Source: Bacillota bacterium (GTDB lineage: Bacteria > Bacillota > Sulfobacillia > Sulfobacillales > Sulfobacillaceae). From it: a stretch of 64,000 bases of DNA. The stretch spans positions 434,001 to 498,000 of the forward strand of contig JAPNUO010000001.1 in the NCBI GenBank assembly GCA_026627065.1, read 5' to 3'. Both the position numbers and the translations under genes were made by a program. Under the pieces are notes generated by a model that did no database searches, was not told the origin of the DNA, and worked only from the letters and a program-made list of their open reading frames with translations. Of the stretch, positions 52,766 to 62,476 are shown piece after piece (position 1 is the stretch's first letter; every line of letters begins with the position of its first letter).

Positions 52766-54346
52766 ATGAGGACACACGCCGAACGGACTCCCGAAGAATG
52801 GGCCGCGGAAGTCGCCCGCTGAGAACAGCAGGTTGCTGCTCTCACCCTGCGCATCCCGTGGTATGAGGAGCCATGCCGGATCGCCCAGCACCGGCCATGC
52901 GGCGTGTCGCAGGAGCGCTCCGATGCCGCGCAGCTCCCGCGCTTTCATGAAGCAGAAGTCGAGCAGCGCTCGCCTGTAGACGCTCCGCAGGAGACGATCC
53001 CGGACACGCGCCGGAAAAAGACCCCCGGGCAGCGCGACGCGGCGTTGGCGCATCTCCCGGTCGAGCGGATCGTGTATGTGCTCCCCGACTCTGAGCCGGG
53101 GTGTGACACCTGTCACGGACGACTGCCTGGGATGAATACGGAAATCCCCCGGGAGTTACCGGTCATTCCCGCCCAAGTGAAGGTGCTCGAGCGAGGGCAA
53201 CAGGTCTATGCGTGTCGGCCGTGGGAGCGTGACGCGCTTACCACCCCCATCAAAACGGCGCCGATGCCCCGTCCGGTCTACCCCGGGAGTCTGGCATCGG
53301 CCTCGCTCCTGGCCTTCACGAGGCATCAAAAATTTACGGAGCCTTGGCCCCTCTACCGGCAGGAACAGGAGTGGGCCCGGCTCGGGATCCCGCTCTCACG
53401 CCAGACGTTGGCGAACTGGGTGATCTCTGCCACCCAGACATGGCTCACACCGGTCTATGAGGCGCTCAAGCAGACCTTGGTGGCCCAGGACCTCGGGCAA
53501 GCGGACGAAAGCACGCTCACGGTGGTGCAGGAACCAGGGCGCACAGCGACACAAAAATCGTCCATGGGGCTCTACCGCAGCGGCCGCGAAGGTCCGCCCA
53601 TCGTCCTCTACGAGTATCAGCCCGGGCATCATGGAGCCTATGCCCGGCCATGTCTCGCCGGCTTTCAGGGCGACCTCCCATGCGACGGCTATCCGGGCTA
53701 TCGCGAGGTGGCCGGTGCCACCCTGGTGGGATGTTGGGCGCATGCGCGGCGGCATTTTGTGGACGCGTTGCATACGCTGCCTGCCGCCGCGCGGGACGGG
53801 CCGAGTGCCATCCGCGAAGGCTGAGAGTTCTGCCAGACGATCTTCCGGATCGCACGCGCACGCCGGGCCCTGACCCCGGCCACGCGGCAACCGGCCCGTC
53901 AGATCCGGAGTCGGCCGGTCCTCGCGCCGTGTGCGCGGTGGCTGCGGGCCCAAAAACGCGTGACCTGGCCCCAGAGTCCCTGGGGCAAGGCGGTGACCTA
54001 TGGTCTCAATCAGTGGAAACCGCTGACGCGGTGTCTCGAAGACGGGCGCCTGGAGGTCGACAACAACCGGAGTGAACGGGCGATCAAACCGTTTGTCACG
54101 GGGCGGAAGAACTGGCTGTTCGCGAACACGCCCCGCGGCGCCCAAGCGAGTGCCATCGCGGTCAGTCTCATCCAAACCGCGAAAGAGAACGGCTGGGAAC
54201 CCCGGGCCTCTCGGCAATCTCTCTTCGAGCCATGGCCGCAGCGCGATCTCGCGGATCCTGCCAGTTGGGCGGACTGCTTGCCTTGGTCTCCGACGTTACC
54301 GGCGCACGTGAAAGCGCCTGCCCCGGCCTCGCCGCCTTCTCAGTAA
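52766..54346 (+). pseudogene. IS66-family transposase (tnpC) with two in-frame TGA codons
   Basis: A 527-codon frame from ATG 52766 to TAA 54346 is intact except for TGA at 52820-52822 and 53822-53824. N-terminus: RTHAERTPEEWAAEVAR-[TGA]-EQQVAALTLRI; zinc-finger-like PGCDTCHGRLPG; catalytic DDE in LGQADESTLTVV, LPCDGYPGYREV and LEVDNNRSERAIKPF; WAHARRHFVDAL is diagnostic of IS66. Both TGA codons occupy a position where IS66 relatives carry Leu followed by Glu. The accessory TnpA/TnpB genes are missing. Likely inactive. Confidence 0.85.
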
Positions 54347-54453
54347 AACACCCTCGCTCACCGTCAGAACCTCTGCCCTCCCCACCGTCTACGTGGGGAG
54401 TATTTTACGCTTACATTATGATAGGATGAGCTCACGAAGGAGCGCAAAGACCG

Positions 54454-54881
54454 GTGGAAGAACAACTGCTAACCTTAGTCATCCAACAGTTGGCCTGGCA
54501 ACTCGAGACCTATCAGTCAACCGACACTAAGGCCATTGGGTTATTAGCCTTTGACGGCGCACTGGGGGCAATTATTAGCGCCTTACACTCCCTGCCATCG
54601 CGTTTAAAATGGCTCTTTTTCGCCGCATTGGTACTCAGCATCGTCTTTTGCGTCGCGTCCCTCTGGATTCGTCGAGTGTATACGGGGCCTGATGTCCAGG
54701 CATTATACCAATGGCGCGATTGGTCAGATGACCAAGAAGGCATTTTAGCCCTTATTGTCAACGTCGATGCCGATGTTCGACGTAATCCTGGTCCATTGGC
54801 CCGGAAGGCGTTATACTGATAGCAGCATTAGCGATGGTGCTTGCGGTGATGATCGTGGGTGTCGGTTTTGTTAGTCGGTAA
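54454..54881 (+). pseudogene. Pycsar/SMODS-effector-like membrane protein, frameshifted near its end
   Basis: GTG 54454 gives 121 residues: LVIQQLAWQLETYQSTDTKA followed by IGLLAFDGALGAIISALHSL, then a second helix WLFFAALVLSIVFCVASLWI. The D-x-KA-x-LL-x-xDG start resembles the two-helix membrane effectors of Pycsar and CBASS systems. The frame stops at 54819, but the next frame continues with a third helix (VILIAALAMVLAVMIVGVGF) to TAA 54881, so one indel near 54795 probably truncates it. No cyclase gene is left nearby. Resemblance is by pattern only. Confidence 0.5.
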
Positions 54882-54895
54882 GGGAGGCGATTTCA

Positions 54896-55069
54896 GTGGC
54901 AAAAAAGGCCCCAACGGATCACACTAAGCCCAAGACCTCGGGGAATCGGATACGGCGGCCCTTGCCTGAACCTATGCCGGTTCAATATCACCTCACCATT
55001 CAGAAGAGCTGGCGCGTCCCTGCGATTCCTCCGGTCGTTCCTCCCGCCAACCCGGAAGAGCGAACCTAA
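54896..55069 (+). CDS. Small proline-rich protein, unknown
   Basis: 57 residues from GTG 54896, with AAGGGAGG about 8 nt before it. The sequence begins with Lys and Thr-rich residues (KKAPTDHTKPKTSGNRIRRP), then PEPMPVQYHLTIQKSWRVPA and ends in PPVVPPANPEERT. No known family and no membrane helix. It starts 15 nt after the membrane-protein frame, so both belong to one transcript; function cannot be assigned. Confidence 0.55.
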   Translation: MAKKAPTDHTKPKTSGNRIRRPLPEPMPVQYHLTIQKSWRVPAIPPVVPPANPEERT

Positions 55070-55161
55070 GTGTCCACCTATGAGCAGCAGGGACTGACCA
55101 ATAGGGGCTAGCTCCAACAATCTGCAGCCTTTGGGCCTATGCCAGAAACCTAGCACGGAGG

Positions 55162-55466
55162 CCCCGTCCTTCAGGGTGGGGAGGAAGCGCGTCTATTCGG
55201 GAAACGTTTGCGTTATTGAGCTTTTTGTACTATCTCCTTCTATGAACCTGACGTTGTCGATCAAACTCCACCCGAATTCTGACCAATCGCAGGCCCTGCT
55301 CCTTACGATGAAATGGTTCAACGCTGCCTGCAACGCCATCGCCGCCGTTGCGTTCCGGGAGCGGACGGCGAACAAGATCCGCCTGCAAAAGCTGGTTTAT
55401 GCCGACATTTGCGCCACCTTTGGCCTGTCCGCCCAAATGACGGTGAGGGCGATTAGCAAAGTGCTG
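55162..55466 (+). pseudogene. IS605-type left end and TnpB N-terminal fragment
   Basis: A left-end hairpin (CCCCGTCCTTCAGGGTGGGG at 55162-55181) is followed by the first 75 residues of a TnpB: LTLSIKLHPNSDQSQALLLT, MKWFNAACNAIAAVAFRERT, KIRLQKLVYADICATFGLSA, QMTVRAISKV. After that the match ends. It complements the C-terminal fragments at 17880 and 33903; all are separate dead copies. Confidence 0.75.
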
Positions 55467-55536
55467 CCTTACGGTGACCTTGGACTGCCACCCGGCGTTA
55501 AGGCTTACGTCAGCTATTCCCAAGGGAGAGACGCTC

Positions 55537-55640
55537 GTGAACCATAACATACAGCGATGGTTCAGCTTGTTGTTGGGGGGTACTCTGCTCACAGGCTGTG
55601 GAGCGGGTGCAAGCAGATGGCAGTCGCGCGTCGAGACCCC
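55537..55640 (+). pseudogene. Lipoprotein N-terminus, gene interrupted
   Basis: GTG 55537, with AAGGGAG 9 nt upstream, opens NHNIQRWFSLLLGGTLLTGC, a lipoprotein signal with lipobox LLTGC, followed by about 15 more plausible residues before IS1634-type sequence takes over. A matching end may be the fragment at 56209-56347. Confidence 0.55.
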
Positions 55641-56199
55641 ACGCGATGTAGGCCCCATCACCGAACGACGTGACCACCACGTGGCGGGTGACCGTGACCG
55701 CGGGGGCCGTCGACGCCGAGGCCCGGCAGCGCGAATGAGAACGCCGCAGCGCCTTTGTCTTGATTACCACGGTGCCCCGGGAAGAACTGTCGGCCCAAGA
55801 CTTGCTGGCAGAATACAAAGGTCAAGTGCATGTGGAGCGGCATTTTCATTTTCTGAAGGATCCGCTGTTTGTGGATGCCCTGTATGTGAAAAAACCCGCG
55901 CGTATCGAAGCCCTAGGGTATATGTTACGCATGGCTTGTTTGCTGTACAGCCTGCTGGAGCGGCGCCTGCGCGCCGCCAAGGTGCCCATTCCGTCCCCGT
56001 CACGCCGTGTCTTGACCCGTCCCACGGGCCACGAAGTGGTCCGGCACTTGGCAAGCCTGCAGGTCACCCGAGACTCGACGGGGCAGCGAACCGTCACGTT
56101 GCCGAAAATTTCCATGCGACCCTATTGGCCATCTGGGAGGCTCTTCACATGCCTATTAGCGTCTTTACGGTACCCCCATTGCGCGAACCGCCGTCATGA
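55641..56199 (+). pseudogene. IS1634-family transposase C-terminal relic
   Basis: Contains LITTVPREELSAQDLLAEYK, VERHFHFLKDPLFVDALYVK, RIEALGYMLRMACLLYSLLE and GHEVVRHLASLQVT, typical of the DDE end of IS1634-type transposases. A one-base deletion near 56105 shifts the last 30 residues (ENFHATLLAIWEALHMP) into another frame. N-terminal domains are absent. Inactive. Confidence 0.78.
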
Positions 56200-56208
56200 A
56201 AAACCCCT

Positions 56209-56347
56209 TACTGACAAATTTGGGGTGCGGAACAGGTGTACCTATCATGGCCAAACCACGTGGGTGTATTCTCTTTCAGGAACGAACGGCCTGACGGCTA
56301 CGGTCTATTTTGTCGGTGATCGCTTGGCCGTGGTGGTGAATCAATAG
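56209..56347 (+). pseudogene. Possible C-terminal end of the interrupted lipoprotein
   Basis: About 45 residues rich in Thr, Tyr and Val (TYHGQTTWVYSLSGTNGLTA, then TVYFVGDRLAVVVNQ) run to TAG 56345 after the IS1634 relic. The beta-strand-like composition suits an exported protein, and the piece does not look like transposase. Linking it to 55537 is inference from position. Confidence 0.35.
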
Positions 56348-56632
56348 AGTAGCCGCGCCCCACGGGATGCCGACACATTCGTTCTTTCACTCCCGCGCAG
56401 ACGCAGAGGGTCCAAGGGACAGTCCTATTATATCGATAGTTAGCTATGCTAATACGTATTTTATGAACAAGCGTGGCGGAAGCGATTCGCGGCAATGAGC
56501 GAAGACAAGGAGCAGTAGAGCCCCCCGCAAGAAGGTTGCCTGATAGGTGCTACCTGCCGTGGCTGGAACGGGACTCAGCGGGTATCCGGAAGAAAAACAC
56601 GAATCTACGAGGGAGTAGCATGAGGTGGGAAA

Positions 56633-57606
56633 TTGTCCTTTAATATAGGTATCTCAGTGCGGGTGGTGGCACGTTTGAGCTATGAGAATGAAATTGACGC
56701 GATTCGCAAGAACCTGATAAACAAAGTGCTTAAGACCATGGAGCCTGCGTTAACCCGCATCCTGTCCCAACAAGGGTCCCCTTTTTCGAATGATCAGGTG
56801 CGGGCTGTAGAGCAATACATGGTATCGGAGGGCCATGTTTCGTCGGTCGATATGAACTACCTGCAACAGCAATTACTTCTCTTGGAGCGTCGGATATTAC
56901 CAACGGACCAACAACGGCCTCAGGCACATGAGCCCCAGAAACCCATGAACTTTGAGCGCGAAATGAGCGCGGTACGTCAGCCCTGGGCGACCAGGCATGG
57001 ACCAAGCTTGAACCCCATCTCAGCCAGGTCCTGACAACCCAAGGCCGGCCCCTCACGCCGGAACAAGTGCGTGCCGTGAAAGAATGGATCGCGCACGAAG
57101 GATACAGCCGGCATTTAACCGCCGAGTCATTGGAGAAAAGAATACACTCCTTGGAATCACGCATCCTGCGCTCAGCGCCAAAGTCTCATTCAGTACCATC
57201 GGAAAACATCGCGGACTATCTATTAACGTTGCAGTCCCAGGAAACTCGTTACCAGTCGTTATGGGACGATTGTGACACGGGGGCGGACTTTGAAGCTTGG
57301 GTGGCGGACCTCTTTACAAGAACTGGGTTTTCGGTCGAAAGGACTCCAGCGACACGAGATCACGGTGCGGACTTACTGTTGTCAGGTATGGGCGTGCGCG
57401 TTGCCGTACAGGTAAAGTTTTGGACGAGTGCGGTAGGCAATCACGCGGTTCAAGAGGTGGTTGCGGCCAAAGCGCTTTACAAAACAGACGCGGCATGGGT
57501 GGTGACGAATTCTACCTTTACCGAGCAAGCCATCGTTCTGGCCAAGGCTAACGGTGTGCGGTTGATCGAAGGAAACGAGCTAAAAAGTATGGCCAAGAAG
57601 AAGTGA
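56633..57606 (+). pseudogene. Repeat-containing Mrr-like nuclease, one frameshift
   Basis: Two tandem helical repeats, then a nuclease domain. Repeat 1: EPALTRILSQQGSPFSNDQV to LLLLERRIL. Repeat 2: EPHLSQVLTTQGRPLTPEQV to SLESRILRS. The nuclease: DFEAWVADLFTRTGFSVERT, RDHGADLLLSG (Asp) and VRVAVQVKFW (QxK), typical of Mrr-type restriction endonucleases. Repeat 1 and the rest are in different frames; a one-base indel in the CCC run near 56982 explains it. The 3' part (57067-57606, 179 residues) could still be translated from an internal start. Repeat function unknown. Confidence 0.65.
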
Positions 57607-57827
57607 AAAATTGAAGTCCTAGCTCCCATCTTTTCGTCTAGCAATAATATTGGTCACGAATGTCCTGGGCACGGGGGCGCAAGTACCGGTGGTGATGTAA
57701 GGGAAAGAGTCATTCTACAGATGTTGGGATCGGCGGTTGGTAATTGATAGGATTTTCAGACCCATAACTCTAAACCAATTAATTGCCATGCAGCAAGTTT
57801 ATGGTTTAAGTTACAACGCTGGATGAC

Positions 57828-59712
57828 GTGTGCAGCGCATGCCTAATCGGCGAACAAGGCACCGGCAAAACGCTGATGATGGCCACGATTCCGTGGGATC
57901 TCTTTGTTCGGCGGCAGGGCCGGACCGGCTATCGCGTGTTGGTCGTTGCGCCGGATCACCTCATTGCCAAATGGCAGCGGGAGATCGTTGCCACCATCCC
58001 GCACGCCACCGCCACGGTAATCCCGTCCTGGCGGGACGCTTTGACGCTGCCGGCCGAGTGGGCCCACAAGCCCACCCATCCCGAATACTGGAGTATCGGC
58101 CGCGATCGCGCCAAACTGAGCTACGGCCGCCGGTTCGGCGCCCGCTGGCACACCCGCCGCGGGTACTGGACCTGCCCGGATTGCGGCCGCGCTTTGCAAC
58201 ACCCTGACACCGGAGCCTATTGGCCCCGCCAGATCGCCACCCCCACCCACGCCAACCGACACTGCCCGATTTGCCACGCCCCGCTGTGGACCGCCCATCC
58301 GGCGCTCCGCCGGATCAGTCCCATGGCCTATCTCGCACAGTATGCCCCGAAACGCTGCGATCTGGTCATCTTTGACGAGGTGCACGAACTCAAGGGCGCG
58401 ACGGAACAAGGACAGGTGCTGGCGCTGGGTCAGCGGGTTGGGCGGCGGATTCTGGTCGGCACCGGCACGCCGGGCTCCGGGTTTTCCGATGATCTGCACC
58501 TGATCCAATATCGCCTCAATCCGCAGTCGATGATCGCTGAAGGCATTGCCCATGATGACCTTTTGACCACCCAGCGGCGCTACGGCCGGATCCAACCCAT
58601 TACCCGATTTGATGGAATCGAGGAGGACGCCGACAAAAAATACGGCCGGACGTCCCACACCCGCCGCACCCACAAGCGCTTGCCCGGCTTAAGCCCGCTC
58701 TGGTTTGCCACCAAACTCGTCGATCGCGCCGCCTTCATTCGCCTCGACGATCTCGGGCAGGACACCTTGCCGCCCTATGCCGAAGAAGTCCAGTGGCTTG
58801 CGATGGAGCCGGACCAAGCCGCGTGGTATCAGTCGGCCATCGCCCGGATTCGACGATTGGCCGAAAACGCGCTCAAGACCAGCTCGACGCGGCTTTTGGG
58901 CAAACTCTTGGCCATGAGCCTCACGCTGGCCGACGAACCCTGGCAGGTGCAACACGTGCAGCCGTCTGCCGATCATGACGTGGAACATTGGGAACCCCCG
59001 GAGAGCCTGACTCCCGACCGACGGTATCCCAAGGAACGGCAAATCCTCCAGGATGTGCAGCAGGAACTGGGGGCGGGTCGCAAGGTCTGGATCTTTACCA
59101 CGTATACGCAGACCCATCCCCAAAGCACTCGGTTGGCGGAGATTTTGTCGGCCGCCGGCGTCCGGGTCGCCGTCTTGACGGGCGACGTCGCCCGCACCCG
59201 CCGCGAAGCCTGGATACGCACCAGCTGCAACGCGGCATCGACGTGGTGATTTCCCACCCGGCGCTCGTCGAAGCCGGCCTCGACCTGCTGGCTTTCCCGT
59301 CGCTCTTCTGGTGCTCCACCGGCTACAATCTCTTCCGCCTGCGCCAAGCCCCCCGCCGCGCCTGGCGCATCGGCTAGCACGCGCCCTGCCTCGTCCGGTA
59401 CTACGCCTACCAAGACACCATGGAAGAGGCGGCGCCGATCTGAGCCTCGAAGGACTCCAGCGCATCACCGAGCAGGAGAGCGGCGGCCACGAACTCGCCC
59501 GGGCCTTGGTATCCGGACTGCACACCGTGGTGGACGTGTCCGCCATTTGGCGGCAAACCGCCGGCCGCGCGCTGCCCTCCGGCGATTTGTCGCCGGATTC
59601 CGCCGCGCCGCCGCCAGTCCCGGCCCGCGAGCCGATGGCGCTCACGGTGCGCACGATCACCCGGCGCGGCCGCAAAACCCAAATCAGCGATCAATTAGCC
59701 TGGACCTTTTGA
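57828..59712 (+). pseudogene. SNF2/DEAD-like helicase of mobile-element type, decayed
   Basis: Walker A IGEQGTGKTLMMATI, motif Ia VLVVAPDHLIAKWQREI, a four-Cys insertion (WTCPDCGRALQ, HCPICHAPLW), Walker B DLVIFDEVHELKGATEQ, motif III VGTGTPGSGFSDD, then RKVWIFTTYTQTHPQSTRLA of the second RecA domain. Near 59215 the frame shifts (continuing as QLQRGIDVVISHPALVEAGL), then the RIGQ-like arginine finger reads RIG-TAG, and the tail SLEGLQRITEQESGG is in yet another frame. N-terminus truncated. Probably from a plasmid or integrative element. Confidence 0.72.
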
Positions 59713-59720
59713 GATGCGTA

Positions 59721-59741
59721 GCCGGCCCTTTCCGGGCCGGC
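59721..59741 (+). terminator. Hairpin after the helicase relic
   Basis: GCCGGCCC-N5-GGGCCGGC, eight perfect pairs, 9 nt after the TGA at 59710-59712. Followed by TTCGAC rather than a long T-run, so a weak intrinsic terminator. Confidence 0.6.
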
Positions 59742-59783
59742 TTCGACTAGTGCTATTATCCCGCCCCGAAAGGAGCATCCTGC

Positions 59784-59950
59784 ATGCGCACATACCACCG
59801 GGTGCTGGCTGCATCGCCCACCCTGCGCGTCATCCTGGAACCCGACGAAGACGCCGAATCGCCGATGGACCAGGACGAGTCATTTCGTCTCATTAGCTGG
59901 GCCCCAGACATTCGCGGCACGGCCCCCACCCCCGACGTGGCGCCGGCCCC
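59784..59950 (+). pseudogene. Small unknown protein fused in frame to IS3 relic
   Basis: ATG 59784 with AAAGGAG upstream and the hairpin before it suggests a real gene start. The first 50 residues (RTYHRVLAASPTLRVILEPD, then an acidic patch EDAESPMDQDESFRL) match nothing known. At about 59951 the frame enters an IS3 OrfB. The original 3' part is lost. Confidence 0.45.
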
Positions 59951-60338
59951 CGACCGCGGCAGTCAATACACGAGTGCGGCTTATCAAGCCCGCTTGCGCC
60001 ATCACGGCATGCAGGCCAGTGTGAGCCGTGCGGGACACGGCTACGATAATGCGTGCATCGAATCGTGGCACAGTCTCTTAAAGAAAGAACTCCTGTACCG
60101 ACACCCCTGGCGCACCCGGGACGAGGCGACAGCGGCCATTTTTTCCTCCATCGAGATCTTTGACAACCGCCAGCGCGTCCATAGTGCTTTAGGCTACCGC
60201 ACCCCCGCGGCGTGTCTGGCCGCGGGCAGGAGCCTCCGGGCGGCGGGGGCGGAAGACGGAGCCAGGCCCCGCCGCCCGCCGATCTCTGGAGGAGGGGATC
60301 CCCGAATTTTCGTCGTCGAATTTATTGACATAAGTCCA
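59951..60338 (+). pseudogene. IS3-family transposase orfB C-terminal relic with right end
   Basis: Integrase-core residues DRGSQYTSAAYQARLRHHGM (second Asp), RAGHGYDNACIESWHSLLKK (Glu of DDE), and NRQRVHSALGYRTPAACLAA. Followed by the terminal segment CCCCGAATTTTCGTCG to AAGTCCA ending at 60338, shared with 52250-52293. The N-terminal half and OrfA are missing. The better-preserved template for the relic at 10407. Confidence 0.82.
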
Positions 60339-60524
60339 GGGCGTCCCCATTCCGCCGAGCATCACCCAACTGTAGTGCCACGGATCCGTCCCCATCGCAT
60401 CCTGTCGCCATTTTTGCGACCTTCATGTCAAACTCAAGCCGGGGGCACTGAACGTGAAACAATCCCGCCAATTTTTGGGCAAATAAAGTGAGACCCGACA
60501 TCAATGAAACTTGCATCCACCGGG

Positions 60525-61715
60525 TTAGCCGTTGGGCCCGGCTACAATAACGGTCATCCCGTACGAACTAACGACGGGGGCTCCACCCTCAGCGTCACAA
60601 GCTATGACAATGGATTCACTCGGGCTCGAAATTGGCATGGCGCCGACGAGACTCAACGTGCCACCGTCGCTTGAAAATTTACCTGAATCCGCGTTGAGTT
60701 CCAACGATGCATACACGGGCGTATTATAAGGATACGGGGACGAAGGAGATTCCAAGTAGCAGGTCACGTAAGTGGCACCATTCGCGTTGGACTCGGTAAT
60801 GAAAAGCGACGCGTTGACGAGAATATTTCCCGTAGTGACTGACGGCACTATGGTTGTTGATGCTACGGTCGTAAATCCCGAACTGCTAGTCGTAATGGGT
60901 ATATTCGGATTGTATGCTTCGCTAAACGCCGAATTGGACGGCCCAGAAGGACCGGTCGGTCCTTGGGGACCCGTGGCCCCAGTGGGACCCTGGGGACCAG
61001 TAGGACCGGTGGCTCCGATCGGCCCTTGAGGTCCCGTCGGTCCTGTGGCGCCGGTGGCACCCGTCGGCCCTGTGGCGCCAGTTGCACCTGTGGCACCCGT
61101 CGGGCCTTGAGGTCCTGTCGGGCCTGTAGCACCGGTCGGCCCGGTGGGGCCTGTAGCTCCTGTAGCCCCCGTGGCTCCCGTTGGTCCAGTTGGGCCTTGC
61201 AATCCCATCGGACCTGTCGGGCCAGTTGGCCCTGTAGCGCCGGTGGGTCCGGTAGGCCCGGTGGCGCCGGTTGGGCCTGTCGGGCCTGTAGCACCGGTCG
61301 GACCAGTCGCGCCGGTGGGACCGGTGGGCCCTCGTACGGGCACCCGCTGAACAGGAACAAGTGTGCTGTGAATTGCCGCACTCCACGCCTTGTCTTCTGC
61401 TTCCTGCTTTGTCAAGGCTTCCGCCATCACGTGGTAGACCCCTGGCGCCGGTGGCGTCCAAGTGATCGACGCCGACGGGGCAAACCGCCGAAGAATCCAC
61501 CAGTGTCCCGCAGGCGTTTCCGCGCGGAATTGATACCACACCTGAGAATGATCCGTGATCCGCACAGTCGCCACCATCTCATCGCCGCGCACATGAAGCT
61601 GCACCGGACCTTGAATTGACGCGGCCTGCACGTTGACGCCTGCGAGTGTCGTCACTGCCAACAGGGGACTCGCGAGCGCCATACGTCCCGCTTTTGGCCA
61701 AGAAGGTCGCCTCAC
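60525..61715 (-). CDS. Secreted collagen-like protein (Gly-X-Thr repeats)
   Basis: 396 residues from a GTG with AAAGGAGG 7 nt upstream. Signal peptide about residues 1-30 ([20 protein letters not shown], cleavage after AA). Residues 35-105: Ig/Y_Y_Y-like beta domain ([31 protein letters not shown]). Residues 129-260: 44 uninterrupted G-X-Y triplets, nearly all GPT or GAT. C-terminal 130 residues: beta-rich domain ([20 protein letters not shown]) like the trimerising head of BclA-type spore proteins. GXT collagens of spores are O-glycosylated on Thr. Surface or exosporium filament is the likely role. Neighbours are unrelated. Confidence 0.88.
   Translation of the reverse strand: MRRPSWPKAGRMALASPLLAVTTLAGVNVQAASIQGPVQLHVRGDEMVATVRITDHSQVWYQFRAETPAGHWWILRRFAPSASITWTPPAPGVYHVMAEALTKQEAEDKAWSAAIHSTLVPVQRVPVRGPTGPTGATGPTGATGPTGPTGATGPTGPTGATGPTGPTGPMGLQGPTGPTGATGATGATGPTGPTGATGPTGPQGPTGATGATGATGPTGATGATGPTGPQGPIGATGPTGPQGPTGATGPQGPTGPSGPSNSAFSEAYNPNIPITTSSSGFTTVASTTIVPSVTTGNILVNASLFITESNANGATYVTCYLESPSSPYPYNTPVYASLELNADSGKFSSDGGTLSLVGAMPISSPSESIVIACDAEGGAPVVSSYGMTVIVAGPNG
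60936..61331 (-). repeat. Collagen-triplet coding repeat
   Basis: 396 bp, 44 nine-base units encoding Gly-Pro/Ala-Thr with few variants ([15 protein letters not shown]). Degenerate third positions show it is maintained at protein level; still prone to slippage and length variation. Confidence 0.9.
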
Positions 61716-62476
61716 GTTTTTGCCTCCTTTGAAAACGTTGGAACATTGACCGCCGCTGCCCACGTTTTCTTCACACGTGGACTCCTGGAGCATAAAGGAG
61801 GCGCCCCTCTCCGAATAGATGGCTTCTGTGCCAATTCTGTCTCAATATTGTCCCAACATGGCCGGTCGTGTTGAGACACTGCAGGTGAAGTCGGAACGCC
61901 GTGGCCAGGGACTTCCTCCTTGGGGGGCGGGGGGGAACGCCATGCGCGCTTTGGACACCATGAGGTCGAGCGTCATGTCCTCCGGTGAGGAACAAGCGGA
62001 GTTCATCCGTTATTTGGGGCTTTGGGAAGGATGACGAATACAACCCCTCCCCCCAGGGCGAGGCATAGGATAAACCGGTGCCAACCGAGAGTGTCGACCC
62101 AGGAAGGTCGACGGGCGCTTGCACACGGAGGAAGCGTGAATCGGGATACAGTGACGCCACCGCCGCCTCTCGAACGCGCGGGAACGCTGCGAGCGGTGGC
62201 CGCCGACTAGGCGCGCGCCTCGACGGACGCTTGCTCGCACCAAGCCAGACCGAGGCAACGACGATATTGCGGTGCTGTCCCTAAGAGCGAGCACAACTCG
62301 ACCCCGCGCGACCGATCGCCAAATCTGTCCCATGGAGACACAATCAGATCGCGCCGGCCTGAGGCAAAATGGCCCCGGGTTCCACGACCGAGAGCCTCGC
62401 CGGCTTACCGCGGATCCCGGATCCCTCTCGGGATTGACGCCGAATACCGCGACTCAAGGGATTCCACGGCAGCTGG
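61716..62476. other. No gene recognised (about 760 bases)
   Basis: Upstream of the collagen-like gene and downstream of the P-loop gene. Should contain the collagen-gene promoter on the minus strand. Frames here conflict and have no domains. A possible TTGAGA with weak -10 near 61840 was not convincing. No repeats or RNA recognised. Confidence 0.4.

Noticed and set aside
53822..53824. In-frame TGA in the IS66 transposase as selenocysteine (pattern UEFC)
   Set aside because: Relatives have Leu, not Cys, at this position; a second TGA occurs at a similar Leu site; transposases gain nothing from Sec. Read as a nonsense change.
60936..61331. Short regular DNA repeats that could look like a CRISPR array
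   Set aside because: Units are 9 bp, contiguous, without spacers, and encode Gly-X-Thr collagen triplets.
61771..62160. Minus-strand frame of about 129 codons upstream of the collagen-like gene
   Set aside because: No ribosome site, no domain, biased composition; conflicts with other open frames.
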